A DNA stretch of 64,000 nucleotides. It comes from Bicyclus anynana. Its lineage: Eukaryota > Arthropoda > Insecta > Lepidoptera > Nymphalidae. A model generated the notes under the pieces. That model searched no databases and was not told the DNA's origin. It worked only from the letters and a program-made list of their open reading frames with translations. Below, piece after piece: positions 20,347-31,739 of the stretch; within the stretch, counting starts at the first letter, position 1, and each line of letters starts with the position of its first letter. The translations under genes and the position numbers were made by a program. The stretch is taken from NCBI RefSeq assembly GCF_947172395.1, contig NC_069099.1, positions 13,025,740 through 13,089,739 on the forward strand, given 5' to 3'.

Positions 20347-20606
20347 TACTAACTGACGCCGCGCGGTTTCACCCGCGTGGTTCCCGTTCCCGTAGGAATA
20401 AGATAATATAAGATAATAAAGCTGAAGAGTTTGTTTGTTTGTTTGTTGGATTAAACGCGCTAATCTCAGGAACTACAGGTCCGATTTAAAAAATTCTTTC
20501 AGTGTTAGATAGCCCATTTATCGAGGAAGGCTATAGGCTATATATTATCTCCATACTTCTACGGGAATAGGAACCACGTAGGTGAAACCGCGCGGCATCA
20601 GCTAGT
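20347..20606. mobile_element. Two Fam-C copies in inverted orientation
   Basis: 20,347-20,400 is a 5'-lost minus fragment (GACGCCGCGCGGTTTCACCC). 20,415-20,606 is a near-complete plus copy ending GCGCGGCATCAGCTAGT. Their outer ends are complementary, so the locus can fold into a ~55 bp stem. Confidence 0.85.
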
Positions 20607-20692
20607 ATGATTATTTTGAAAAAGTCAAGGCGCCTGGGAGCTGTCATAGAAAACGCTGCCTCAGAGATACACAGTAGAATTTGCCATGTAAA

Positions 20693-20870
20693 AACGTGAT
20701 CGCCTAGTGGATATGACTAGGTTCGAATCCGGTCGGGTCCGGTGGCATGCGCCTCCTAGTTTTCAGTTATGTGCATTTTATGAATTTAAATATCACGTGT
20801 CTCAAAAGGTGAATGAAAAACAAAATGTGAGCCGTCACGGGACGCCTGGCTGATGTGAAACATCGATATT
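20693..20870 (+). mobile_element. Fam-B SINE, diverged head half
   Basis: CGCCTAGTGGATATGACTAG, box-B-like GGTTCGAATCCGG, then GTGTCTCAAAAGGTGAATGA. The family sequence breaks off near 20,870. Confidence 0.6.
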
Positions 20871-21011
20871 ATTATAATCCATTAACACCGTACACACTAG
20901 TGCATATTGACTGTATATATATATCATCATATAGCGCGGCGACTCGTCGCCACGGCATGCGTCGCTACGCCAGAAATCGATTTTACGTGCGGCTATAGTT
21001 GTTTCACATCA

Positions 21012-21112
21012 ACATCGTGAAGAACCGACATACATCGTGGTAGACTAAGGCCTAATCCCTCTCATTCTGAGAGGAGACTCGTGCTCCGTGCTGAACAGTG
21101 ATGATGATGATT
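21012..21112 (+). mobile_element. Fam-B SINE, 3' half
   Basis: CATCGTGAAGAACC ... CCTCTCATTCTGAGAGGAGA ... ending in GATGATGATGA. Possibly the second half of the SINE at 20,693, separated by about 140 bp of unrelated sequence. Confidence 0.65.
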
Positions 21113-21592
21113 TTAATTTTATAAATAATTACGTACAATGAAAGCTTACATGGATTTAAAAGTCGCAGGCGTCCGGTAGTTACCATGTAAATTTAGATAA
21201 ACACTAAAAAAAACGCAAAATTAACGACCATGGAAGACTCAAGTTCCACCGCCGATTGCTTTATAACCCCGCTTTCTAAGACAACACGCAACGAAGCACA
21301 GAAGGGTAATACGTCTAGTCTAATAAAAATGGCCACATAATTTCAAATCTCGTGGCGCGACCGCTAGTCGCAACGTTCTGTGACCGTTCCGGATTGCGCC
21401 CATCTGAATTATTCATCATTGGCCGTAATTAAATGTCTTGGGTGTAAAAAGCGCTGACACCTTCCTGTGGGATACCTTGGGGCACGGAGACTTGATTACG
21501 GTCGTCACTCTGCCAACCTTATCTTTATTTTTTTTAATATCAACCATAACTGGAATGCAACGCTTCCAACGTGTGTTAGAATGCGTTTGTCT
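21113..21592. other. Unassigned DNA
   Basis: No supported gene. Open frames across 21,416-21,730 on both strands are not conserved-looking. Confidence 0.4.
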
Positions 21593-21649
21593 GAAAGATG
21601 TGTTGCTTAAAAATACGTAGGGGAAACGGAAGAAACTTGGCTTGTAAGA

Positions 21650-21848
21650 GCCGTGATAGCCCAGTGGATATGTATGCCTCCGATTATGGAGGGTGTGGGT
21701 GTGAATCCGGTCTGGAACATGCACTTCCAAATTTCAGTTGTGTGCATTTTAAGAAATTAAATATCACGTGTCTCAAACGGTGAAGGGAAACATCGTGAAG
21801 AAACCTGCATATCAGAGAATTTTCTTAATTCTCTGCGTGTGTGAAGTT
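21650..21848 (+). mobile_element. Fam-B SINE, 3'-truncated, first member of a tandem duplication
   Basis: GCCGTGATAGCCCAGTGGAT to TTCTCTGCGTGTGTGAAGT, then it switches abruptly to a repeat of its own left flank (AAGATGTGTTGCTTAAAAA). Confidence 0.85.
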
Positions 21849-21953
21849 TAAAGATGTGTTGCTTAAAAATACATAGTAGGGGAAGCTGGAATAGCATTTA
21901 TATTTTTACAATGTGCAAATCGGATGAGTAAGTAACTTGGCTCTTGTAATAGC

Positions 21954-22250
21954 CGTGATAGCCCAGTGGAAATGAATTCTGCCTCCGATTCCGGGTGTGG
22001 GTTCGAATCCGATCTAGGACTTGCACCTCCAAATTTCAGTTGTGTGCATTTTAAGAAATTAAACATCACGTGTCTCAAACGGTGAAGGGAAACATCGTGA
22101 AGCAACCTGCATACCAAAAAATTTTCTTAATTCTCTGCGTGTGTGAAGTCTGCCAATTCGTATTGGGCGAGCGTGTGGACTATTGGCCTAACCCCTCTCA
22201 TTCTGAGAGGAGACTAGAGCTCAGCAGTGAGCCGAATATGGGTTGATAAC
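21954..22250 (+). mobile_element. Fam-B SINE, full length, second member of a tandem duplication
   Basis: GCCGTGATAGCCCAGTGGAA to GCCGAATATGGGTTGATAAC. Both its left flank and its head repeat those of the copy at 21,650. Confidence 0.88.
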
Positions 22251-22446
22251 GAACGAATATACCCAACTAACGGATCAGTGGTGAGAGAGCTTTCCCAAGG
22301 AATTTATTTTTGGAGAAAAAATGTGCTGCAATTTAGCATATATGTGAAAATTGGTATAGTGAAAATGCAAACTAAGGAAACTATCTCCATTTTGATGGTA
22401 TTTTCCGCGATAAATTGACAAAACTATGTGGCGACAAACACGACGT

Positions 22447-22670
22447 TTGGCTGGTGGGAGGCTTCGGTCGTGGCTAGTTACCACCCTACCGGCAAAGACG
22501 TACCGCCAAACGATTTAGCTTTCCGATACGATGCCGTGTAGAAACCGAAAGGGGTGTGGATTTTCATCCTCCTCCTAACAAGTTAGCCCGCTTCCATCTT
22601 AGACTGCATCATCACTTATCATCAGGTGAGATTGTAGTCAAGGGCTAACTTGTAAAGAATAAAAAAAAAA
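22447..22670 (+). mobile_element. Fam-A SINE, headless, with A-tail
   Basis: TGGCTGGTGGGAGGCTTCGG to GGGCTAACTTGTAAAGAAT plus ten A. The tRNA-like head is missing. Confidence 0.88.
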
Positions 22671-23418
22671 CGAACGTAAAAAAATAATTTTCTACTTATT
22701 TTGTTGATAATTATGTTGACAATATCTGCTGGCCTCTTATCTATTTTGACTTTTTATTTTTATCTTATCTTTTTATTTTGGTCTTTATCAACCTATTAAA
22801 ATAAACTTCGAATCCAGTCAAATTACCTACTGTGTGATATTCACCTGTAATCATCGGATTACATTTTTACATAGATTCTTAATTTCGTATAGGTATGTTA
22901 AATGTGCAAGAAAAGCAATCGATCTATGGATAGTAACTTTATACAGATTCTTCAAGCTTTTGCGACATAGCAACGACAAAGGCTATTACATAGTAAAATA
23001 GAAAAAATTACATATACGCAGCAAAATTACCAACGATTTTCTACGCTAAAACAAAACAAAAAACAAACGAAAAACACTAATAATTACTTAGATAGGAAAC
23101 ATCGTCTGTACTTGACATTTAGCTAACTCACGCGCACTGCATTTACCTCGCACAAGCAATTATACTGTAAGCACTCTTCGTTTCTTACTTTACGAGAGCC
23201 TTGGCGTTGGCAATGTCTATCTTTTATATCTACCTATCGATCAGTAAACTGTTGGTAAGGTCTTTAACTACGTCGGTATTTTATTCGGACTTTGATTATC
23301 AATGTAGTTAAATAAAAACTTGTACAAATCATATCAAATAAGAAATATGGGAAACGGATATAGTTTAAGACAGCATATAATCATAGTATATCATGTGTTC
23401 TAGTGACGACATTATAGT
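22671..23418. other. AT-rich DNA without recognised features
   Basis: No supported gene or repeat family. Confidence 0.4.
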
Positions 23419-23728
23419 GAGCCGTGGTAGCCCAGTGGATATGAGCTCTGCCTTCGATTCAGAGGGCGTAGGTTGGAATTCGGTCTGGGGCAAGCACCTC
23501 CACCTTTTCAGTTGAGTGCATTTTAAGAAATTAAATATCACGTGTCTCAAACGATGAAGGAAAAACATCGTGAGGAAACCTGCATGCCAGAGATTTTTTT
23601 TAATTCTCTGCGTGTGTGAAGTTTGCCAATCCGCATTGCCCCAGCATGGTGGACTATTGGCCTAACCCCTTTTATTCTGAAACGAGACTCGAGCTCAGCA
23701 GTGAGCCGAATATGGTTGATGATAATAA
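23419..23728 (+). mobile_element. Fam-B SINE, full length
   Basis: AGCCGTGGTAGCCCAGTGGA to GAGCCGAATATGGTTGATGA. Well preserved over its length. Confidence 0.88.
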
Positions 23729-23908
23729 TTATACTGTACATTTTAAGTTTTACATTTCCGAACATCATGGAAAAACAAAAATATCTGCGAAGGTTTACTT
23801 ATTTGTAAGCCATTGTCAGAATATTACCTTTTAGATTTCAGACCGGCTAAAATGTTTAAAGGCTTCAAAAAAACGCTGTGTTTAGGTTGTTGCTAGGCGT
23901 CCATAGAT

Positions 23909-24393
23909 CCATACTAATATTATAAATGTGAAAGTGTGTCTATCTGTTTGTTTGGCCGTCTTTCACGGCAAAACGGAGCGACAAATTGAAGTGATTTAGA
24001 AGTTGAAAGGATGGAGAGTGACATAGGCTACTTTTTGTAGTTTTCTAACCCCCACTTCCTTAAAATGAGGGGTGGAAGTTTGTATGCAGTATTCCGCAAT
24101 TTTCGAGGAAGAAAACTAAAAAAAAATTTAATAAAAAAATTAAACCGACTTCAAAAACATAAAACATACTGACTAAACTAAAAAGCGAAAAATAACAACG
24201 TACTAGTTCGATATATCATATTATGTTCCAACTGATGATCAGTTTGAAGGCGGTTCATCCTTCTCCTCCTCCTTTTTTTGAAGTCGGTTAAAAATTGGTA
24301 TGACGACTATTTTTGACTATTTTAGGGGAAGGGTAGGTAGGATAGGGTAGCAGTGCACATAAGTCAAAGCAAAGCTTGACCAGGTCTGCTAGT
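23909..24393 (+). mobile_element. Fam-D variant, interrupted by a Fam-E short element
   Basis: Starts CATACTAATATTATAAATGT and ends AAGCTTGACCAGGTCTGCTAG. It includes GGGAAGGGTAGGTAGGATAGGG, the plus-strand form of the CCCTA repeat. The interruption is 24,119-24,296. Confidence 0.75.
24119..24296. mobile_element. Fam-E short element nested in Fam-D
   Basis: Left end TTAAACCGACTTC and right end GAAGTCGGTTAAAAATTG. It keeps the CTAAAAAGCGAAAAATAACA and CTGATGATCAGTTTGAAGGC blocks of Fam-E but has no 130 bp units. Confidence 0.8.
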
Positions 24394-25207
24394 TTTGAAA
24401 AACAAACTTTTTGCGTTATACTTCTAATATCTACAAGACTAGGTATACATTTATACAAGCAATTTGCGCATCCCTCCCTAATCGCGGATCGCAGCCGTCT
24501 ACTAAATCTTTGAGAAACTAATTACAAATGGCAGCATTTAAAAAGTTAGGAGACGTGTAATTACAATAACTGATCCGCGGATTACTGTGGACGCGGGGCC
24601 TGTAATCTTTCGTAATTTTCGCTTAATCGCTCAACTTTAAAGTAACCAGCATCCGAAGACCCCCATCACCTTACACTAATTTGAATCGCTTTGAAGAAAG
24701 TTGAATTTTGTATCAGTGGATAGGGATCATTTTGAGTTGTTCGCTAAAAGATTTCTCGAGACATTTGGACTTATGTGATAATACTAGGGCGAGTGAAAGA
24801 AATTTGATAATTCGCGGTTAGGAACACGACCGTTTTGATAATAACTTGACTCGCATAGTTTGTAAATTATCAACGGAATATGGAATCTGTGGAGTCGGCG
24901 AATGTTAACTTTTGTTCAGTACTAGTAAATATTCAACGATTTTCTTGAATTTATCTTGCTGCTACAAAACTATTTTTGTCTCTTTTATTATGAACGGAAA
25001 TCAAATGACTTCTATCTAACTTGTGGCAACCTTTTATAGGACCGGACTATCGAATGTCTGATTTGGAACAGAATAAAAGTAAATTAAAATTAGATACATG
25101 TTGAAAAATGTACACACATTTTTTGTTCAATAAATTTTGTAAAACACAATTGTTTCAATGTAATTTTGAAGGTGTGTGAAATAACAATTATAATCCTATC
25201 TTTATAC
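24394..25207. other. Unique AT-rich DNA
   Basis: No supported gene. 24,470-24,660 is less AT-rich and has no match elsewhere in the window. Confidence 0.4.
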
Positions 25208-25397
25208 CACGATGACGCAGCGCGGTTTCACCCGTGTGGTGAATACGGAGATAATATATAGCCTATAACCTTTCTCGATAAATGGACTATGTAACACTGA
25301 AAACATTTTTCAAATCGGACCAGCAGTTACTGAGATTAGCGCGATCAATCAAAGCAAACAAACAAACTTCAGCTTTATAATACGAGTATTAGTAAAG
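25208..25397 (-). mobile_element. Fam-C repeat, near full length
   Basis: GACGCAGCGCGGTTTCACCC to CTTCAGCTTTATAATACGAG. A small deletion removes the GTTCCCGTTCC stretch. Confidence 0.82.
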
Positions 25398-26126
25398 ATG
25401 GAAGAAGTATTCAATTTTTAAATTTTATTCAAAGATACGTCGATGTTGATTATTACGTTTGTGTTACGTAATTGTAAGTTGTTATGTACCTGGCAACTCA
25501 TTAACTACCGAATATAAGCAGACGATAAATTTTTAAAGTATTTAATGTTGTCCTATCAAAGAAGCGGCTCCAAGTATTTTTTGTCCCCGAAGGCAAGCAA
25601 GATAACCATTTATCACCGACCCGTCAAAATCTAATTGTCCCGCCTTAACCACGGCATTGTGATCGTAATTATGCCCTTATATTTTTCACAAAGAATCAAA
25701 TTCGACTCTGAGGTTTTTTGTTCCCCACATTTAAAGACCCAATTTGATAAGAATTCGAAGGTTTTCCTATTACATTCGCTTTTACGAAGTGAATCATAAA
25801 TAAATGATAATAATTATTATTATATTATAATTGTAATTTAACGAGTAGGTAAACCTTCTTCCTTTTCCTAGTAAATGCTCATATTATTTTGAAAATTCCA
25901 AGTGTATATAAACATAGGACAGTTAACTTAACGTTAACGTTAACTAACTAAGTTAGTGAACCTTAACCTTATTAGTCATGGTTGAAACCTATCACACCAG
26001 GTTAAGGTTAATTTCATAATCATCGTCGGCATTAGCTGATCAACTATTGGATATGTCTTCAGTAAGGACTTCCAATTACCACGTCTTTACGCGCTTGTTT
26101 CAACTGGAAATGAGACTTTTTTTTAT
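25398..26126. other. Unique AT-rich DNA
   Basis: No supported gene. 25,925-26,015 has repeated GTTAAC/AAGGTTAA motifs. Confidence 0.4.
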
Positions 26127-26441
26127 TCCTTACAAGTAAGCCCTTGAATACAACCTCATTTGATGGTACAAGATGATGCAATCTAAGATGGAAGCGGGGT
26201 AACTTGTTAGGAGGAGGATGAAAATCTACACTCCTTTCGGTTTCTATACGACATCTGACTGGATCGCTAAATCCGCTTAGCGGTATGTCTTTGTCGTTAG
26301 GGTGATAACTAGCCACGGCCGAAGCCTCCCACCAGCAAGACCTGGACCAATTAAGAAAACCTCAATCGGCCCAACCGGGGACCGAACCCAAGATCTGCGT
26401 TTTGTAAATCCACCACGGATACCACTGCGCCACGGAGGCCG
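26127..26441 (-). mobile_element. Fam-A SINE, full length
   Basis: Poly-T (the A-tail), then the body, then the tRNA-like head ending CACTGCGCCACGGAGGCC. Both box A and box B regions are recognisable. Confidence 0.9.
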
Positions 26442-26865
26442 TGGATGATCTAAGCTTGGTATTGAACCTTTGAACTATAAAGCAGTATAAATAACAAAAT
26501 GCACTAGAGGGTTAAATTATCTAATAATAATAGTGGAAGTAATAATAGTAGGAAGATAGTAGCACTCGAGAGGTTATAATCTGCCTTCTGCGGTTGCGGT
26601 CCCACCCCCAAATTGAGTGTCTATATTAGGAACGCCTATTGCACTGAACATCGAGACCATGTAATTTTCAAAATGGATAACAATTTATCAGTGAAATTGG
26701 AGTTTTTACCTGCACCTCTGAGGAAAGTAAATTAAATGAGATTTTAGTTTTGGTCATCAATAGGCGTCTTTTGCTTTCACAGTGCGAACCAATTCAGAAA
26801 TATGTATTGTTTATAGTAATAGTTGACGGAATAATCAGTTGCTCTACCTGATGTTAAGCGAAAAT
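26442..26865. other. Unassigned DNA
   Basis: GTGTCTATATTAGGAACGC at 26,619 recurs as TGTCTATATTAGGAACCC at 7,379, a trace of another dispersed repeat. No gene is supported. Confidence 0.35.
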
Positions 26866-27085
26866 CTATACTAATATTATAAAGCAGAAGAGATTATTTG
26901 TTTGTCTGTTTGTTTGTTTGTTTGTTTGATTGAACGCGCTAATCTTAGGAACTACTGGTCCGATTTGTAAAATTGTTTCAGTGTTAGATAGCCCATTTAT
27001 CGAGGAAGGCTATAGGCTATATATTATCCCGTTATTCCTACGGGAACGGGAACCAAGCAGGTGAAACCACGCGGCGTCAGCTAGT
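26866..27085 (+). mobile_element. Fam-C repeat, full length
   Basis: TATACTAATATTATAAAGCA, then a (TTTG)n tract, then the body, ending GCGGCGTCAGCTAGT. The best complete example of the family. Confidence 0.9.
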
Positions 27086-28329
27086 CGCTTATAACACAGA
27101 AATACTTCTCAGGTCATGCTAAATGCTTTGCACCTGTTATCCTTATGTTAAACTCATTACTGTAAGTAATTTCTTGGTCCAAATACAGCAACTCTGATTG
27201 ACAGCAGAATTAAGCACTAAAGGAAAGTACTCCTACTAAAGTACCCCGTAGAAAAACAGCTCTACTGACTTCTTTTATGTATATTCTAGAATCTGAATGG
27301 TGATAAAAGATAGTTTTGGGATGCTTTTTCTACATATTATATCATCAACACTATACAGTATCGAGTATTAATCAAAGACTTCATTAAGTTGAATGAGGAC
27401 TGTGATGTATCTCACGTTGAGTCACGTAAAAAGTTGAGTTATAAATAAAAGACCAGAAAAAGAGTCTGAAAAAGTATAGTGATTTTTTTTCAGATTTTTT
27501 TTACCACGTGGATAAAAAGTTATCCAACAATTTACATGACGCTCGGGTGCCCGCGTGCCTCTTAAGCAAGAAAATTAACAATTTGGTATCAATTTTACAT
27601 TGTGCTTTAAGAACCGGTAAATCAAAAACTACATACATTTTTCAGACTAAGTCGCTCGTCTATTTGGTACCACAGTTTAAAAAATTGATACCAATTAAAA
27701 AAAGCGCCAGTTAAAAGAAAAATAAATAACAACAACTAGATAATCACAATAACAATCGATTAAAAACTCTTCAATTTCAACCAAACGGTCGTACACCGTT
27801 CCGTATCTAATAAAAGGGCTGGTCCAGCCATTACCTGGGACCGAGTCAGGTTTAATCCCTATAATTAGAGTCATCCCACGCCAAGTGATTGATAGTCCAC
27901 AGCAGTCCACAACAAATGGGATCCTGATCCCAGTTTGAAGTCAGCTAGAGAAATTGTCTATACATGAGTAGAAAAAGCATCATAAAATTTCTATACAATT
28001 AACTGAAGTTTGCCCGCCATTTCGTTCTCGTTTTGGATTTCCTGTATACCTTTTTAAACCTTGTTATACCAAAGACCATTTATTTTATAGATTTTACTTC
28101 ACAACGGTAGGAAGTAAAAGAAATAAAAAGAATGGTTTTTAGTAAGAAATTATAGGCACCTGCTAAAGTGTATTTTAAAAAAATAAAAAAAATATAAAAC
28201 TACAAATCTTTCTTCTCTTTAATGTAGGTAGAGATAAAAACCAAGACAGTTTTTTTTTATTTATTTTAAGTTTGTGTAAATTCGATTTTTAAATTCAAGT
28301 ACCTAAAATATACAACGTGGCCACCTATT
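27086..28329. other. AT-rich DNA with no supported gene
   Basis: Short frames at 27,508-27,714 (+) and 27,695-27,910 (-) show no domain. No repeat family is assigned. Confidence 0.4.
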
Positions 28330-28425
28330 AGGTACATCATCAATATCAGTCGATGGGACATCCATTGCTGGAAATAGACCTTGTAAAGACTTTCAAACAC
28401 CACCCCATGGCATGGCACACAATGA
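28330..28425 (-). mobile_element. RTE-type LINE 3' tail, diverged fragment
   Basis: ACATCATCAATATCAGTCGATGGGACATC with following GACTTTCAAACACCA resembles the tail at 38,582-38,665 (CAGCCGATGGACGTC ... GGGACTTCCAAACATCACG). Confidence 0.5.
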
Positions 28426-28462
28426 TGTTAGAAGAAATAAGAGGTAGATAGGTTATACGCGG

Positions 28463-28620
28463 ACCGCAAGTGGCATGTTAAAACTATGCTAATTAGCAAA
28501 CCTGAGCTCACTCACCGCTGTAGTCGCACCGTTGACAACGCTGCTGGAATATTTTTTGTGCTTCCGCAGCGTGCCAGTTGTTAAAATCGAATGGTTTATG
28601 TAACAGCTTTTACTAACTTG
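28463..28620. repeat. Dispersed repeat of ~150 bp, copy 1
   Basis: GCAAGTGGCATGTTAAAACT ... GCTAATTAGCAAACCTGAGC ... CCGTTGACAACGC. The same order is found at 34,270-34,405 in direct orientation. Family unknown. Confidence 0.8.
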
Positions 28621-30724
28621 ATTTGTAACTATGTATGTCGAAAAATCTTGGAATGTTAATTTGACCCACTTCTTCTTCGATTAGGATGAAATTTTGCAGG
28701 CGCTCTGAGTTCAGATGACAATACATGACTAGCTAAGAAACGTCATTACAAATTCTATATGGCGGCTTTCCCAAGATGGCGAATTGGGTGTATGAAATCA
28801 ACCCATGTTATGAATATAAAATGAAAGGGTTTGCTGTCAGGAATACAAAAATTTGTGCGTGCTAAAAGCGTGTTTTTTAGTTGTTTTTTTAATAAACTAG
28901 TTTTAATATATTTCTTCTAATATCATTGATGGCACCCATATAGATCTCAATCATTTTGTTACCAACCACGCATGTTCATATTGAACATGGCTCCAACTTC
29001 AAATTCATGTTTTTATGGAATCAATCTAACTGCAATAAATAAGAAAAAACAATACTCCGCAAGTCAGTGGAGCTGTTATTTTGCGGTCACTATATTTACG
29101 AACGCACCTTGACGGCAGTTCGTTAATTAAACGTAATTTTACAATACTTCTAAATTCATACGCACTGCGCTTTATACCCGTCCTCTTTAACATGGACCAT
29201 GGATCGTTTACAAATATCATTGGCTTTAACTTATTTATTAATTACCTTTAAAAATTGCATAGGTTTTAGGTTTAATTTATGTATGATTATTGTTTAGCTA
29301 TTTCTTTAGTAGCTAATGTTGTCGTAGTGAGCTAAAAACTAATCAACAATGTACATTACATTACATACATTTACTTAATTTTTTCTAATTTTATCTCTCT
29401 ATGAACTTCAGTTCATTATTTCGTTCATATCGAAAAAAAAATTAGTACCCAAGTAAGTAGTAGTAAATAGTAAAGTTGTTCTTATAAAATTCTTTGAGCG
29501 TACCAAAATTATAATTATTTAGTAGAAATTTAGATATATTATTTAGAGGATATAGACTTATACTACAAAAATTACATTAAAAACACCTTATAATTAGAAG
29601 TCTCTTACAAAAAAAATCATGTATATTGTTGTTTAATTTAAAAACCGCAGCAGTTTAAAACGCCAGTGCGTCGTGTCCTTAAACCTTCCCTAAAGGGGCT
29701 ATTACTCGATTATTAATTGGGCGTAAACGCCGAGACGGGATCCGTTCTACCAGATGGAGGTCTAATTTCGTTGATTGCCCCACAGTTTTAGGTATGTAAT
29801 GTATAATTTTTACCAATGCCTGCGCTTGGGTACTCGGTACGTAATTATTATAATTTATATTTCACATTCATTGCATGAGTGTCAGCCATTTGTTGATATG
29901 GGATATCCTTAAAAAAAGCTTTGTTTTTGTGTCGAATATCTTTTGGAAAATTCTAAAAATCACATATTACGAATAAGAAAATCCCATCGATCTTGCTAAG
30001 TGATTGCTGATAATGCTCATGTCTTTTGAAATAAAAATACATTTTAAAGTTAATAAAAATAAAATGAATTTTAAAAAATTCGTTGGTGTTAAAAGTATGT
30101 GTGCATTTTGATAAAGGCTTGTTTTTACTTTTTAATAACGGTTTTTTATTATTTTAATTAATTTTAAAAAATATTTTTAACAGACGCTTGCAAAGTTACT
30201 CAATCGAATGTAAATAATTTTCATGGACTTGTTTTTTTTAAGAATATAAATATTATAACTATCTAACAAGCAATTTTCATCTAAAACAATTTTACTTTGA
30301 CTTGACTGATTACGACTAAGTACCTAATAAGCTTTCGTTCTGGTAGATTCTTCTCATATTTTTAGAGATTTTAGTCTTTCTGTGTGCCTTACAAAAAAGG
30401 TACTACTTCATAGAGGAGTACTTTGCTAATACTTCAAAAAATTGTTGTAATTATATTTCTTTTAAACTTAATGTCATTTAATTTTAAGTTATATAATTTT
30501 AATTTTATTAATTAAACATTTGTATACCTATTTAATAAAATGAAACGGCATTATTTAATTTAATTACTCGATCTTTATTACTCACACTGGTTGTACAATG
30601 GCGGACACCGGAAGAAGGAAGAAAAGTATCAATCGACTAATAGACTTAAGCATAGATTATAAACATAGATTATACACATACTCGGAGGATAGTTTAGTAT
30701 TTTGGTGATACCAATTTCTAACAC
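28621..30724. other. Unique AT-rich DNA with no supported gene
   Basis: No repeat family or coding signal. 29,640-29,790 is a less AT-rich island (with TAATTGGGCGTAAACGCCGA) that could be conserved non-coding sequence. Confidence 0.4.
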
Positions 30725-30905
30725 TATTAATGGTTAAACATTGTTACCTAATATATAAGAACATCTTTGTTTATCTAAATTTAATGTTTCTTGCAAATAA
30801 ACGATTCTGATTCTGTCAAATTTCATCCACACCAGCTTAGCCGTTCGCGTGATTGAGTATCAAACATCCATTTAAAACTTTCGCATCTATAATAGTTAGA
30901 TTAGT
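30725..30905. mobile_element. LINE-like tail plus Fam-D fragment
   Basis: AATAAACGATTCTGATTCTG is the kind of short-repeat tail found on LINE 3' ends. It is followed by AGCTTAGCCGTTCGCGTGAT ... CTTTCGCATCTATAATAGT, a diverged minus Fam-D fragment. Confidence 0.5.
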
Positions 30906-31152
30906 CTATGACAACATATTACTAAGCCGGCGTTGGCATACAAAATGTTCATTTCTGATCCCTTTTGTTCGAAGGAATGCGTTGCCGCCGGCAGTCATCT
31001 ATCTTGTTGTAACGACAATGTCTTGATATATTTTATCACATTTGGAGCTGTGGAAATATTTACTATCGCCGCCAATACAATGGAGACCTTTCATTATCTC
31101 GCTCCTTTGTCGGAGTTCAATAACAAATCCTACTTAATGTTTAACTGTGAAT
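30906..31152. other. Unassigned DNA with a 73-codon open frame
   Basis: The plus frame 30,933-31,154 is Cys-containing but has no recognised domain. Coding status unsupported. Confidence 0.25.
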
Positions 31153-31201
31153 AAAATATGTATGATGTGTAACATACAAAAACATCATACATATTTTATT
31201 A
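31153..31201. repeat. Perfect AT-rich hairpin
   Basis: AATAAAATATGTATGATGT and its complement ACATCATACATATTTTATT flank an ~11 bp loop. Confidence 0.9.
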
Positions 31202-31384
31202 TCTAACCTGCAAAAATAGCTAATGGATTTGTATGATATTTAGCAGATGATGAATGTGTTGATGCAAATATTACTTTGTTTTCAGTCCGAACTTATACCT
31301 TTGCTACTTCACACTACTAAAAAGCATAGGTATAAATCGTCTACAATCTAAATAAGTACTTACATTAATGTACATATTTGTCAA

Positions 31385-31436
31385 TTGTAAGGAAGAATTA
31401 TTTTTCCTTACAATATCTAAAGCAATACTGTAAGGA
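31385..31436. repeat. Short inverted and direct copies of TTGTAAGGAA
   Basis: ATTGTAAGGAAGAA, then TTTTTCCTTACAAT, then CTGTAAGGAAAA lie within 52 bp. Confidence 0.7.
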
Positions 31437-31591
31437 AAATGCATTCTGCTAGTATATTAAGTAAAAATTAATCGCCTTTTTAACATAATATTATGACCAC
31501 ACAAGGCATGCAAGATTATAAAACAAAGAAATACGTTGATATATTCTGGGTATCTCTGATGGGTATGGGTCAATCTGAGGCACAGGTGTCA

Positions 31592-31731
31592 CCAGAACAG
31601 AATCGGTTTTGATGTGTCGCATACAAAATTTATGGTAGGTACATTTTGTATGTGACACATCAAAAGCCATCACGATATGTCACAACACATAAAACGTTGC
31701 CATACAAAATGTATGATACCGATTCTGTTCT
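31592..31731. mobile_element. Nested-hairpin MITE-like element
   Basis: Outer inverted repeats AGAACAGAATCGGT and ACCGATTCTGTTCT enclose an inner stem, GATGTGTCGCATACAAAAT against ATTTTGTATGTGACACATC, and a third CATACAAAATGTATG. Confidence 0.8.
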
Positions 31732-31739
31732 AATGCGTC

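Noticed and set aside
30933..31154. Cys-containing 73-codon frame as a secreted peptide
   Set aside because: No signal peptide at the N-terminus and no regular cysteine pattern.
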